Both the position numbers and the translations under genes were made by a program. A stretch of DNA of 28,247 nucleotides, taken from Prevotella sp. UBA2711. GTDB lineage: Bacteria > Bacteroidota > Bacteroidia > Bacteroidales > Bacteroidaceae. The stretch lies in assembly GCA_002354095.1 (NCBI GenBank), contig DEKX01000049.1, positions 1 to 28,247 on the forward strand. The letters are read 5' to 3'. Under the pieces are notes generated by a model, which saw nothing but the letters and a program-made list of their open reading frames with translations, did not search any database and had not been told where the DNA came from. How positions within the stretch are numbered: the first letter of the stretch is position 1; each line of letters begins with the position of its first letter. Below are positions 17,927 to 25,197 of the stretch, in pieces.

Positions 17927-17945
17927 TATAATAAGCACGTGGAGG

Positions 17946-17978
17946 AGGTGGACAAAATGATATTTAAGGTGGACAAAA
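17946..17978 (-). promoter_or_regulatory. Candidate regulator operator: two 12-bp direct repeats 21 bp apart
   Basis: AGGTGGACAAAA (plus strand) occurs at 17946-17957 and again, without any mismatch, at 17967-17978. The 21-bp period is two helical turns, the usual arrangement for AraC-type domains binding side by side. The proximal copy abuts the -33 position of the susC promoter. The adjacent upstream gene encodes an AraC-domain regulator, its likely partner. Binding is inferred, not shown. Confidence 0.7.
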
Positions 17979-18005
17979 GTGTATTTTAGTGTAAAAACTA
18001 CTCTT

Positions 18006-21000
18006 TTATACCTTTTGATTTAAATCAAGACCACTTTTTTCGTCATCGCCCATGTAAGTGCTCGGGCTGGTTCCATACTCACGTGTGAAACAGCGGGTAA
18101 AATATTTTGGGTCGTTGAAACCCACCGCATAGGCTATCTCAGCGATGTTGCGGTTGCTGATATTCTCCAATATCAGGCGTTTTGCAATAGTAAGACGGTA
18201 GTTACGGATAAATTGGCCAGTACTCTGACCCGTTTCAGCATTGAGGCGCTTGCTCAGCAAACTCTTGCTCATGCCCAGTGCATCGGCAAACTCCTGGATA
18301 CCGAACTCACTGTTTGAATAATTCTTTTCCATGATTTCCATGGCTTGGTCCATAAAGGGAACATTGGTGCGCAAAACCTCTTGCTTATCAGCCTCCACAC
18401 TTTTGTGGACACTGATTTTATGTTTTTCGTGATTGTCGAGAATATTCTGTATGCGCGACTGCAACTGCTGGGGCTGGTCATCCTCCTCCAACACCTTGCG
18501 GATGGGCATGAGCAAGCGCTCTGCCTCTTCACGTCGCCATTCCTTTTCCTTGTAACGATAGAACCAAACCACAAATGCTATCAGGCCTACCACCAACAAC
18601 AGGTTGAACCACCAGCTCTTCCAGAAATAAGGAGCCACATGGACTTGCACGTAGATCTTATGCTCTTCATCGGCATTGATTTCCGCATTGTATTTCACCT
18701 CAAAGGTATAGTTGCCCGGCTTCAGTGCGGTGTAACGCACCGAATGGACACCCGACGGCAGACTGATCCATTCTTCCTCGAAGCCTCGCAGTCGGTAACT
18801 ATAGCGCCCTATACCATCACCTGCGTAGGTGAGTGACGAGAATTGTATTTCGAATGATTTGTTAGATTCGTGCAGACGAATGACCTTCACCTGCGAGATA
18901 TCCTCATCAATATAGTCGCTATTGACGGGGGTAGCTATCTGATTATCCACCAAGAGCTGTGTCAAGGTGAGGTGGACAGGGAAAACTGCCTCTTTGTTTT
19001 CGTCCACCACCTCGATCAGCCCCTTCATACTACCAAGATAAATGGTTCCATCGGCAGCTTTAACAGCCGAATTCCAGTAGAACCGCTGACAAAGCAATCC
19101 GTCACTCTCTTTATAATTAATAAATGTACGCGCGCGAGGGTCATAAACTGAAAGACCATTGGCGGTGGTAATCCACAACCGGCCTTGCTTGTCTTCCACA
19201 ATGCCATGAACGGTATTATTGGCAAGTCCGTCGTTGGTAGTCAAGTTCACGAATGTTTCTTTGCCCGTTTCGTCGATGGTGCGCTGATAAAGTCCGTAGC
19301 CATTGGAGCCCAGCCAAAGCGTACCATCCTCCGCCTGACAGAAGCAACAGAGTTTATCGACAATGCGAAGTTCAGGATGGTCGAGTTTGGTATAGAGGCT
19401 CCTGACACGGAACTTGCCGCCCCCACTTTTTTTAGAGTGCAAGTCGATAACACGCAAACCGGTGATACAACCCATCCACAGCTGTCCCTCAGTGTCTATC
19501 AAAGAACCAATACAGCCGCGCGTCAGCCGGTTGCCATCAAAAGGATCGGTGACAGCGCCCGTTTTCAGGTCGTAATAGAAAACGCCATCGTTAGAGCCTA
19601 TCCACAGCGCATCATTGTATTTGTCGTATGCCAACACACCGATATAGTTGGTAATCGGCGTCATATCTGCCGGCAGTTCTACATGCTCCACTTTCTTACT
19701 GCCCAGGTTCACCTTGTTCAGTCCCCCACCCCATGTGGCTACCCAGAGCTGTCCGTGGGTATCGGCTTCCAGTGCCGATACGGAATTATGGGAAAGTCCT
19801 GAGTTCTGGGTGGTGAAATGTTCAAAAGCATGACTGCCCACTGCCTTGCAATTCAAGCCTCCTTCCACGGTGCCGACCCACAGCGTACCGTCAGGCTCAA
19901 CATACATGGCATTCACGGGGTGGGCAGAGATACTGCTGGTGTCATCTGCTTGATGAATATAATTGCGCAAAAGGAGCGGACGGGGTGTCAACTTCACCAC
20001 GCCTGCTGTCTCTGTGCCAATCCAAACCTGACCGTCGTGCACCATCATACAATGGATAAAATCGCTTGGGAGTGGGTTCTCACTACTGCCGTTATCCCAG
20101 TGTTGGAAGGTGTTCAGCTGCTCAGACAGGATATTGATGCCCCGCAAGGAGCCTATCATCAGCCGTCCGTCGGGCGATTCTGCCAACGAAGTGGTAAAGT
20201 TATGAGAAAGGCTATGATCCGAGTTCTCCTGTCCGGGTTGCTGTCGGAAGGTCTGTATTTCGTGCGAATACTGGTCATAAGCAAAAAGGCCTTCGTTAGT
20301 AGTAATCCAAACCTTGCTACCTCGCTTCAGCATATCCGTCACATAAAGGCCGCGAAAGGCAGACATACTCGAAGAAATTTCTTCGCGCACCAGTTTGCCA
20401 TTACGCTCAGCCAAACGGAAAAGTCCGCCGTCAATACATATCCACACCGTTCCGTCCTGTTCTATGTCCTTGATGCACACATCGGGGGTATTCCCCACAT
20501 AGTGATAGCGACTGATGTGACTGATATCGCCCGATTCACTGAAGGTATAGCGCAGAATGGAGTCACCCATGACATGCCAAATGGCTCCTTTGGAGTCGCA
20601 ATAGACATCCACAGAGGCATGATCGAGCAAAGAGCTGATATCGCCCGTTTTCGTACGAGGCGTAGTGCTACTCATGGTGCGCATATCGATCACATCAGTG
20701 CGCTCATCGTAGGCTATCCAAAGACGATGGAACTTATCTTCCGCTATACTCTTGCAGGAATTACTGCTCCAACCTTGGGGATTAGCCAGGCCCACTGACA
20801 TAAACGAGAAGCCGTCGTAACGAACAGCACCACCTCCATAGGTTGAAATCCAAACAAAGCCCTGACTATCTACAAAGAATTGGTTGACATTGTTGTTGGG
20901 AAGTCCTGCTCCCAGATCGAGATGCGCCATTTGATAATGCTCGACCAACACATCACGTGCTGCCGATGTCCCCACCAACAAGGTTAACATTATGGTTATC

Positions 21001-21017
21001 AACCAATTTCTTCTCAT
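18006..21017 (-). CDS. Membrane-anchored sensor/regulator: two-component-like periplasmic domain fused to AraC DNA-binding domain, without kinase or receiver
   Basis: I chose the ATG at 21017 (1003 aa), giving the signal anchor MRRNWLITIMLTLLVGTSAA; the open frame continues up to a GTG at 21149, but that part holds a terminator and promoter. Residues about 25-700 carry many repeats of the two-component-regulator propeller type (such as GTVWICIDGGLFR, GQLWVATWGGGLNKV). About 715-796 is a Y_Y_Y domain (YSYRLRGFEEEWISL, KPGNYTFEVK). A single membrane helix lies at about 801-820 (WWFNLLLVVGLIAFVVWF). Then follows a basic, helical linker, and a C-terminal AraC domain at about 900-990 (IQEFADALGMSKSLLSKRL, IAEIAYAVGFNDPKYFTRCF). 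No HisKA, HATPase or receiver domain is present. It would sense an oligosaccharide in the periplasm and activate the susC operon directly. Confidence 0.9.
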   Translation of the reverse strand: MRRNWLITIMLTLLVGTSAARDVLVEHYQMAHLDLGAGLPNNNVNQFFVDSQGFVWISTYGGGAVRYDGFSFMSVGLANPQGWSSNSCKSIAEDKFHRLWIAYDERTDVIDMRTMSSTTPRTKTGDISSLLDHASVDVYCDSKGAIWHVMGDSILRYTFSESGDISHISRYHYVGNTPDVCIKDIEQDGTVWICIDGGLFRLAERNGKLVREEISSSMSAFRGLYVTDMLKRGSKVWITTNEGLFAYDQYSHEIQTFRQQPGQENSDHSLSHNFTTSLAESPDGRLMIGSLRGINILSEQLNTFQHWDNGSSENPLPSDFIHCMMVHDGQVWIGTETAGVVKLTPRPLLLRNYIHQADDTSSISAHPVNAMYVEPDGTLWVGTVEGGLNCKAVGSHAFEHFTTQNSGLSHNSVSALEADTHGQLWVATWGGGLNKVNLGSKKVEHVELPADMTPITNYIGVLAYDKYNDALWIGSNDGVFYYDLKTGAVTDPFDGNRLTRGCIGSLIDTEGQLWMGCITGLRVIDLHSKKSGGGKFRVRSLYTKLDHPELRIVDKLCCFCQAEDGTLWLGSNGYGLYQRTIDETGKETFVNLTTNDGLANNTVHGIVEDKQGRLWITTANGLSVYDPRARTFINYKESDGLLCQRFYWNSAVKAADGTIYLGSMKGLIEVVDENKEAVFPVHLTLTQLLVDNQIATPVNSDYIDEDISQVKVIRLHESNKSFEIQFSSLTYAGDGIGRYSYRLRGFEEEWISLPSGVHSVRYTALKPGNYTFEVKYNAEINADEEHKIYVQVHVAPYFWKSWWFNLLLVVGLIAFVVWFYRYKEKEWRREEAERLLMPIRKVLEEDDQPQQLQSRIQNILDNHEKHKISVHKSVEADKQEVLRTNVPFMDQAMEIMEKNYSNSEFGIQEFADALGMSKSLLSKRLNAETGQSTGQFIRNYRLTIAKRLILENISNRNIAEIAYAVGFNDPKYFTRCFTREYGTSPSTYMGDDEKSGLDLNQKV

Positions 21018-21024
21018 CGTTTGG

Positions 21025-21055
21025 CAAAGGTACAATATTTCTTTGATTCCACAAA
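21025..21055 (-). promoter_or_regulatory. Promoter of the sensor/regulator gene
   Basis: On the minus strand TTTG (21055-21052), a 19-bp spacer and TACCTTTG (21032-21025) match the Bacteroidota consensus at the ideal spacing. The -7 box ends only 7 nt before the chosen ATG at 21017, so the transcript should be leaderless or nearly so. It also argues against the longer reading frame starting at 21149. Confidence 0.8.
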
Positions 21056-21063
21056 ACTTTTTT

Positions 21064-21116
21064 GAGTGCACTCGAAATTTTTTTTGAGTACGCTCCATTT
21101 TTTCTCGAGTGCACTC
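21064..21116. promoter_or_regulatory. Three helically spaced 10-bp palindromes upstream of the regulator promoter
   Basis: GAGTGCACTC, a perfect palindrome, occurs at 21064-21073 and 21107-21116, with a variant GAGTACGCTC at 21086-21095 between them. Starts are 22 and 21 bp apart, separated by runs of T (or A). The array begins 9 bp upstream of the -33 element, a good place for an activator or repressor. The protein that binds is unknown. Confidence 0.6.
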
Positions 21117-21123
21117 AAAAAAA

Positions 21124-21149
21124 GTGCGCCCCTCAAGCGAGGAGCGCAC
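21124..21149 (-). terminator. Rho-independent terminator of the outer-membrane protein gene
   Basis: An 11-bp stem with one mismatch (GTGCGCCCCTC at 21124-21134, GAGGAGCGCAC at 21139-21149) with the loop AAGC is followed on the minus strand by seven T. It lies 37 nt after the stop of the gene at 21186. On the plus strand it is also followed by a T-rich stretch. Confidence 0.88.
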
Positions 21150-21185
21150 CCTTTATTTTTTCATACTATACTAACGGTATTCGTC

Positions 21186-21788
21186 TTAGAGAGCGAACTT
21201 GTAACCCAGAGAAATGGTGAATACAGAGTGACGGCCCTCGGCTTCCTTGGCAGCCTTGGTCAGGTAGATGTTGTAACGGGCATCCAGAACAAAACTCTTG
21301 TACTCATAAGAAGCACCTACAGGAATAGCAAACTGGAAAGCTTTGATACCCTCAAGATCCTCTGTCAAGTTAGCCTTCGAACTACCCTCCTTAGCATCAA
21401 TAGAACGCTTGCCAGAAACCTTGAAACCAGGCTGTACACCAGCCTTCACGGCCAGACCGGGAATAACATAGTAGTTGGCCATGATGGGAATGTTCAGGAA
21501 GTCAACCTTGTCGGTTTCCGTTAAATCAACGCCGTCAATCTTGTTCGTGAACTTCACACCCTGCATCGAGTAGAACAGACCAGCGGTCAGACCGAAGTTC
21601 TCGGCTACGCCGTACTCGCCCTCAACACCAGCCATCATGCCGACACGTACCTTAGAGTCAACCTGCTTCGTCACAGTAGCAATGTTCATACCTACAGTTG
21701 GCTTCAGAGTAATCTGACCAACCTCATTCTGAGCGTTTGCGCTAATTGCAGCTACCATCATGGCAGCAATCATCATAATCTTTTTCAT
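21186..21788 (-). CDS. Outer-membrane beta-barrel protein of about 20 kDa (PorT/OmpX-like family)
   Basis: The 200-aa product has a signal peptide (MKKIMMIAAMMVAAISANA, cleavage before or after Gln20) and then alternating strands typical of an eight-stranded barrel: GVEGEYGVAENFGLTAGLFYS, DFLNIPIMANYYVIPGLAVKAGVQPGF, FQFAIPVGASYEYKSFVLDARYNI, ending FTISLGYKFAL with an aromatic last strand. Such outer membrane beta-barrel proteins are common in Bacteroidota; their roles vary and this one has no recognisable specific function. It has its own promoter and a strong terminator, so it is a single-gene unit, not part of either flanking utilization locus. Confidence 0.85.
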   Translation of the reverse strand: MKKIMMIAAMMVAAISANAQNEVGQITLKPTVGMNIATVTKQVDSKVRVGMMAGVEGEYGVAENFGLTAGLFYSMQGVKFTNKIDGVDLTETDKVDFLNIPIMANYYVIPGLAVKAGVQPGFKVSGKRSIDAKEGSSKANLTEDLEGIKAFQFAIPVGASYEYKSFVLDARYNIYLTKAAKEAEGRHSVFTISLGYKFAL

Positions 21789-21833
21789 AATCCTATTCTA
21801 ATTTAGTGAATAAATAATTTTTGAATTACACCG

Positions 21834-21863
21834 CAAAGATAGGGCAAAATTTTTAAACTGCAA
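21834..21863 (-). promoter_or_regulatory. Promoter of the outer-membrane beta-barrel gene
   Basis: On the minus strand a TTG (21863-21861), a 19-bp spacer and TATCTTTG (21841-21834) give a near-consensus Bacteroidota promoter, leaving a leader of about 40 nt before the ATG at 21788. Confidence 0.75.
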
Positions 21864-21960
21864 TAAATTTTAATTAATTTTAGCACAAAACGTTCATTTT
21901 TCTTGATTTATGTCATCAAGTCCTTCTGGGCGGTATTTTCCAAACAGACATCAAACAAAC

Positions 21961-21992
21961 ATCGGGAGACCTTCTCACGAGGGGCTCCCGAT
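21961..21992 (-). terminator. Probable terminator hairpin downstream of the C10 peptidase gene
   Basis: ATCGGGAG (21961-21968) pairs perfectly with CTCCCGAT (21985-21992); the loop can form a further short stem. It is followed on the minus strand by a GT-rich stretch (GTTTGTTTGA), a modest T-run. A second small perfect stem (AGATACGT/ACGTATCT type, 22012-22027) lies closer to the stop codon. Confidence 0.65.
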
Positions 21993-22040
21993 AACTATCA
22001 TTTTGAGACTTAGATACGTTCGTATCTGTTTTTGAGTTGA

Positions 22041-23690
22041 TTATCTGATTACTTTCTTGCCATTCACCACATAAATACCCTTCTGTATCTTGGCGTTAGG
22101 CGACATCATTTGACCTTTCAGGTTGTAAAGTGTATTTGAGGCATAGGATATTTTAGCGCTGTGAACGGTCTGGATACCAGTATCAATATCATCAACATCA
22201 CTGTTGGATACAAGTAATGTACCATCATTGAGTTTCTTTAGCGTTGCATACTGTACTCCCCCCAAACTTCTAATCAGCTGTCGCTGACTGTCGCGCTTTT
22301 CCTTACAGGTGAGATACATACGATAGATACCAGGAGCCAGCTCTTTGAAACCTTCCATTTGCACAGGGTTAATTTTGTCTGTTTCTTCGTCAACGAAGTT
22401 GAAACCCCAGAGAGGCTGAACCCTACCTACATTTTTATCCTTGGTATCCACTATATTTAAATAAGTCACTTCACTTGACTTACTCTTGTTTTCCAGAGCC
22501 AAATCAATAGTGCCGTTAAAATCCAAAATCGAATAGTTGAGCAGATAGCTCAGTTCCATCTGTAAAACATCTTCATCCACTACAGAATAATTAATGTTGT
22601 CAGCCACCCATGTTGATTCAAATTTATCCTGAGCGTCTGGTGTCTGTTGAGGTCTCGTACCTATTACCATTGTCTGATAGCTGTTGAACTCATTTCCGAA
22701 GTATTTCAGTGCATCTAAATCGAAGAAGCCATCACCATCGCCTCCCCAGCCCCAGTTAACATAGACCAATCCTTCATTGTCAATGCCACAGAGCAGGAAT
22801 TCATGCCCTGACTGTCCCGCTTCATCAGTACCAGCATACATAACAGGCATTTTCTTTTCGAGTGCAGCGTAAACCATTCCTTTCCATTCCTCATCGGAGT
22901 AGTTACTGCGAGCATAATATCTGATAGCCAAAGAGTCATATTTAAAGTTGTATCTTAAAGCCAATGCCATACTATAATCTCCAGCGCCACTACTTTCGGC
23001 AGAGTAGTTCATCCCGGTTGCATAACCACAGTCACGCATTAAGGCAGCAACAGCCTGTACAGGAGCAGAGGAACGCAGTTCCGTCTGCTTATAGCTGTCC
23101 TTCATATTTTCCCAGTCGTAGGTGGTATTGATGGACTTTTCATATTCTTTATCTCCAACGGTGTACGATCCGCTGCCTTCTGATGTTGTAGGGTACTTGT
23201 AGTAGTAAAGCACTTGCGACAGGGCAGTAGCCACACAACCCGTCATGCAGTTTTCTCCACTTTGATTTTTCGGACAAAGATAGTAATATGGTTTCCCTTG
23301 ATTCCATGTTGACTTGATAAAGGGCTCAACAGCAGTGAACGGAGCTCTTTTAGTTGTAGATTCATGGATGATACCTTGTACTTGCGTGGCTTTTCCCGCT
23401 ACTCCTAACCACCATTTCAATCCTTCAGGCAGGCAGCTTTTGTCGTATTTGGTGTGAGAGTAGCCAATGATAGCCTTACTCTCTCCGTTGCGATTCATAA
23501 TAACGAATCCCTTGTCATTGCCATAAATGTAAAGGTTGCACAGATTATCTAAAAGGTTGACCTCGCTTTCAGAAAGTTTTTCCTGTGCAATACGCTTCAT
23601 GCTACTGAACGACCGATGTTGAGCATATACGGTTGTATGGATACCCCATAAGATAGTTAATAATAAAAGTACATTCTTGCGCATAGGCAT
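22041..23690 (-). CDS. C10 family (streptopain-like) cysteine protease with C-terminal sorting-like tail
   Basis: The 549-aa product has a signal peptide (to about 24) and a pro-domain of about 27-115 like the one that keeps streptopain inactive. The peptidase core follows: nucleophile Cys152 in TGCVATALSQVLYYYKYP, His296 in GQSGHEFLLCGI, and the NWGWGG motif (Asn312, Trp313, Trp315). All are present, so it should be active. Residues about 355-495 form a beta-rich module. The last 40 residues (SNTLYNLKGQ, then KGIYVVNGKKVIR) look like the C-terminal signal of type IX secretion substrates. A second Met (23684) is an equal start candidate. It lies 73 nt after the second susD, with a hairpin between. 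Confidence 0.9.
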   Translation of the reverse strand: MPMRKNVLLLLTILWGIHTTVYAQHRSFSSMKRIAQEKLSESEVNLLDNLCNLYIYGNDKGFVIMNRNGESKAIIGYSHTKYDKSCLPEGLKWWLGVAGKATQVQGIIHESTTKRAPFTAVEPFIKSTWNQGKPYYYLCPKNQSGENCMTGCVATALSQVLYYYKYPTTSEGSGSYTVGDKEYEKSINTTYDWENMKDSYKQTELRSSAPVQAVAALMRDCGYATGMNYSAESSGAGDYSMALALRYNFKYDSLAIRYYARSNYSDEEWKGMVYAALEKKMPVMYAGTDEAGQSGHEFLLCGIDNEGLVYVNWGWGGDGDGFFDLDALKYFGNEFNSYQTMVIGTRPQQTPDAQDKFESTWVADNINYSVVDEDVLQMELSYLLNYSILDFNGTIDLALENKSKSSEVTYLNIVDTKDKNVGRVQPLWGFNFVDEETDKINPVQMEGFKELAPGIYRMYLTCKEKRDSQRQLIRSLGGVQYATLKKLNDGTLLVSNSDVDDIDTGIQTVHSAKISYASNTLYNLKGQMMSPNAKIQKGIYVVNGKKVIR

Positions 23691-23710
23691 TTAAATTTAA
23701 AAAGTAAAAG

Positions 23711-23741
23711 GGTGTGCCGGTTCCTATATTGCCGACACACC
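23711..23741 (-). terminator. Hairpin between susD and the C10 peptidase gene
   Basis: GGTGTG pairs with CACACC and CGG with CCG around one mismatch, and the minus strand continues CTTTTACTTTTT. This is a reasonable intrinsic terminator or attenuator after the second susD. I found no clear TAnnTTTG promoter between it and the peptidase start, so some read-through is possible. Confidence 0.65.
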
Positions 23742-23763
23742 ACTGTTTTGAATAGGTATTATG

Positions 23764-25173
23764 TTACTTAGGCAGATTACTTGACCAGCCTTCGTTCTGT
23801 TCCGTTCCATAACCTGCATTGATCTCTGATGCAGGAATAGGATAAACGAACTTAGCAATGTCGAAGTTCTGACTTGTTGTAGCCACAGTAATCTTCAAAC
23901 CCTGACGACGAGCATCGTACCAACGGAAGCCCTCTTGATAGAGTTCACGAACACGTTCGTCATTGATAAAATCCATTAACGCATCCTTGGTAGAAGGCAG
24001 GTCGGTTGCGCTGGTAATGTCTGCATCACGCTGAGCCGTGAAGAATAGTGCATTTTGAGCATCAGCTATATTGCCCAACTGAGCCTCACACTCTGCAAGA
24101 ATCAGATACATCTCTGAAACTCGGAACACTGGAATATTGCTTACTGCCTGAGCAGTGGGCAAACCACAGAATTTGAAAGCATAGTTGTTCAAAACACCTG
24201 CACGATAGTCGTTTGCTCCAAACAAGCCCTTAGTAAAGTTTGTCAAACCGCCTTTATACGAGCCATAGAGTGTGTTCAATGCATTGGCAGACAAGTTATC
24301 ATCGTTGGTCTTGTTGATGGTAAAGATATCTTCGGGCGAAATAGCATTCGACGACCACATCGAAACATAGTTAGCAGCTGTTGCACCATCAGATCCACGC
24401 TCGTCAATAGCGTTTTGAGCTGCAGTTTTAGCCTCGGTATATTTACCCATGAAGAGATTGACGCGAGCCTCCAAAGCATAAATGGCTGCCAAATTAAAGT
24501 AGAACTGTGGATTACCATTCATTTCCATCTCATCAGTATAGTACTTCTTGGCATTAGCAATGTCTTCGAGTACCTGAGCGTAGCATTCCTCTACAGTAGA
24601 ACGATGGACCTCGTCATTGATAGTATAAATCTTGTCTTTGATAAGAATGATACCCAACTGGCTGTTTGACTGACCAGCCTGATAAGGCAAACCGAAGATG
24701 TTGGTCATCGTAAATGTGGCAAGAGCGCGAAGTGCATAGCACTGCGACAGGTATGAATTGATAGCATACTCTTCGGCCTCTGTAACGCCACCTTCAATAA
24801 TCTTTCCAGCACCGATGATAGCACGTGTTGAACGGTCTATCACCTTATAACCATAATTCCAAATATCATCCAATTCACCATTTGTATCAGTAATACCGTA
24901 CGAATTAATGGCAAAGAAGTGACCTGTTGAAGAGCTGGCAGTAGCAATATCAGATGCCATATCACCCAAAGCTACCACATAGTTTCCATAGAAACGGTAG
25001 TTACCCAATGCATAGTAAGCACCAATCATACCGTTCTTCACATCTTGTGCTGAAGTATAGGCTGTTTCTGAAGTCTTGTTTTGATCCATATCTACATCGA
25101 AGTAGTTATCACTGCAAGAAGCCAGGCCTAAAGTCAAAACAGCACCTATCGCAAATATCTTAATATTTTTCAT
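23764..25173 (-). CDS. susD: SusD-family outer-membrane lipoprotein of the second SusC/SusD pair
   Basis: The 469-aa product is at the short end of the SusD range. It has a lipoprotein signal ending LASC (Cys20), a typical start (YFDVDMDQNKTSETAYTSAQDVKNGMIGAYYAL), TPR-like helices (INSYLSQCYALRALATFTMTNIFGLPY) and the C-terminal SusD part with VSEMYLILAECEAQLGN and ERVRELYQEGFRWYDARRQG. It starts 24 nt after the susC stop. No sugar-cleaving enzyme lies next to this pair in the window; the following gene is a protease, so the ligand could be a peptide or glycoprotein fragment rather than a plain glycan, but that is inference. Confidence 0.94.
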   Translation of the reverse strand: MKNIKIFAIGAVLTLGLASCSDNYFDVDMDQNKTSETAYTSAQDVKNGMIGAYYALGNYRFYGNYVVALGDMASDIATASSSTGHFFAINSYGITDTNGELDDIWNYGYKVIDRSTRAIIGAGKIIEGGVTEAEEYAINSYLSQCYALRALATFTMTNIFGLPYQAGQSNSQLGIILIKDKIYTINDEVHRSTVEECYAQVLEDIANAKKYYTDEMEMNGNPQFYFNLAAIYALEARVNLFMGKYTEAKTAAQNAIDERGSDGATAANYVSMWSSNAISPEDIFTINKTNDDNLSANALNTLYGSYKGGLTNFTKGLFGANDYRAGVLNNYAFKFCGLPTAQAVSNIPVFRVSEMYLILAECEAQLGNIADAQNALFFTAQRDADITSATDLPSTKDALMDFINDERVRELYQEGFRWYDARRQGLKITVATTSQNFDIAKFVYPIPASEINAGYGTEQNEGWSSNLPK

Positions 25174-25197
25174 TGTCTTCTATTTTTTCTGGTTTCA

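Noticed and set aside
18968..18978. AGGTGGACA in the regulator coding region, resembling the susC operator
   Set aside because: It is a single, shorter copy inside conserved coding sequence with no partner 21 bp away.
19818..20798. A 326-aa plus-strand open frame opposite the regulator
   Set aside because: It is fully antisense to a gene with clear domains and its translation has no recognisable signature.
21018..21149. Longer reading frame of the regulator starting with GTG at 21149
   Set aside because: This 44-codon extension lies over a terminator hairpin, three palindromes and a consensus promoter, and a normal signal anchor begins at 21017.
21902..21920. CTTGAT-N7-ATCAAG inverted repeat upstream of the beta-barrel gene, resembling an FNR site
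   Set aside because: The spacer is 7 nt, not the 4 nt required for FNR-type sites, and it lies well upstream of the -33 element; a chance short inverted repeat is as likely.
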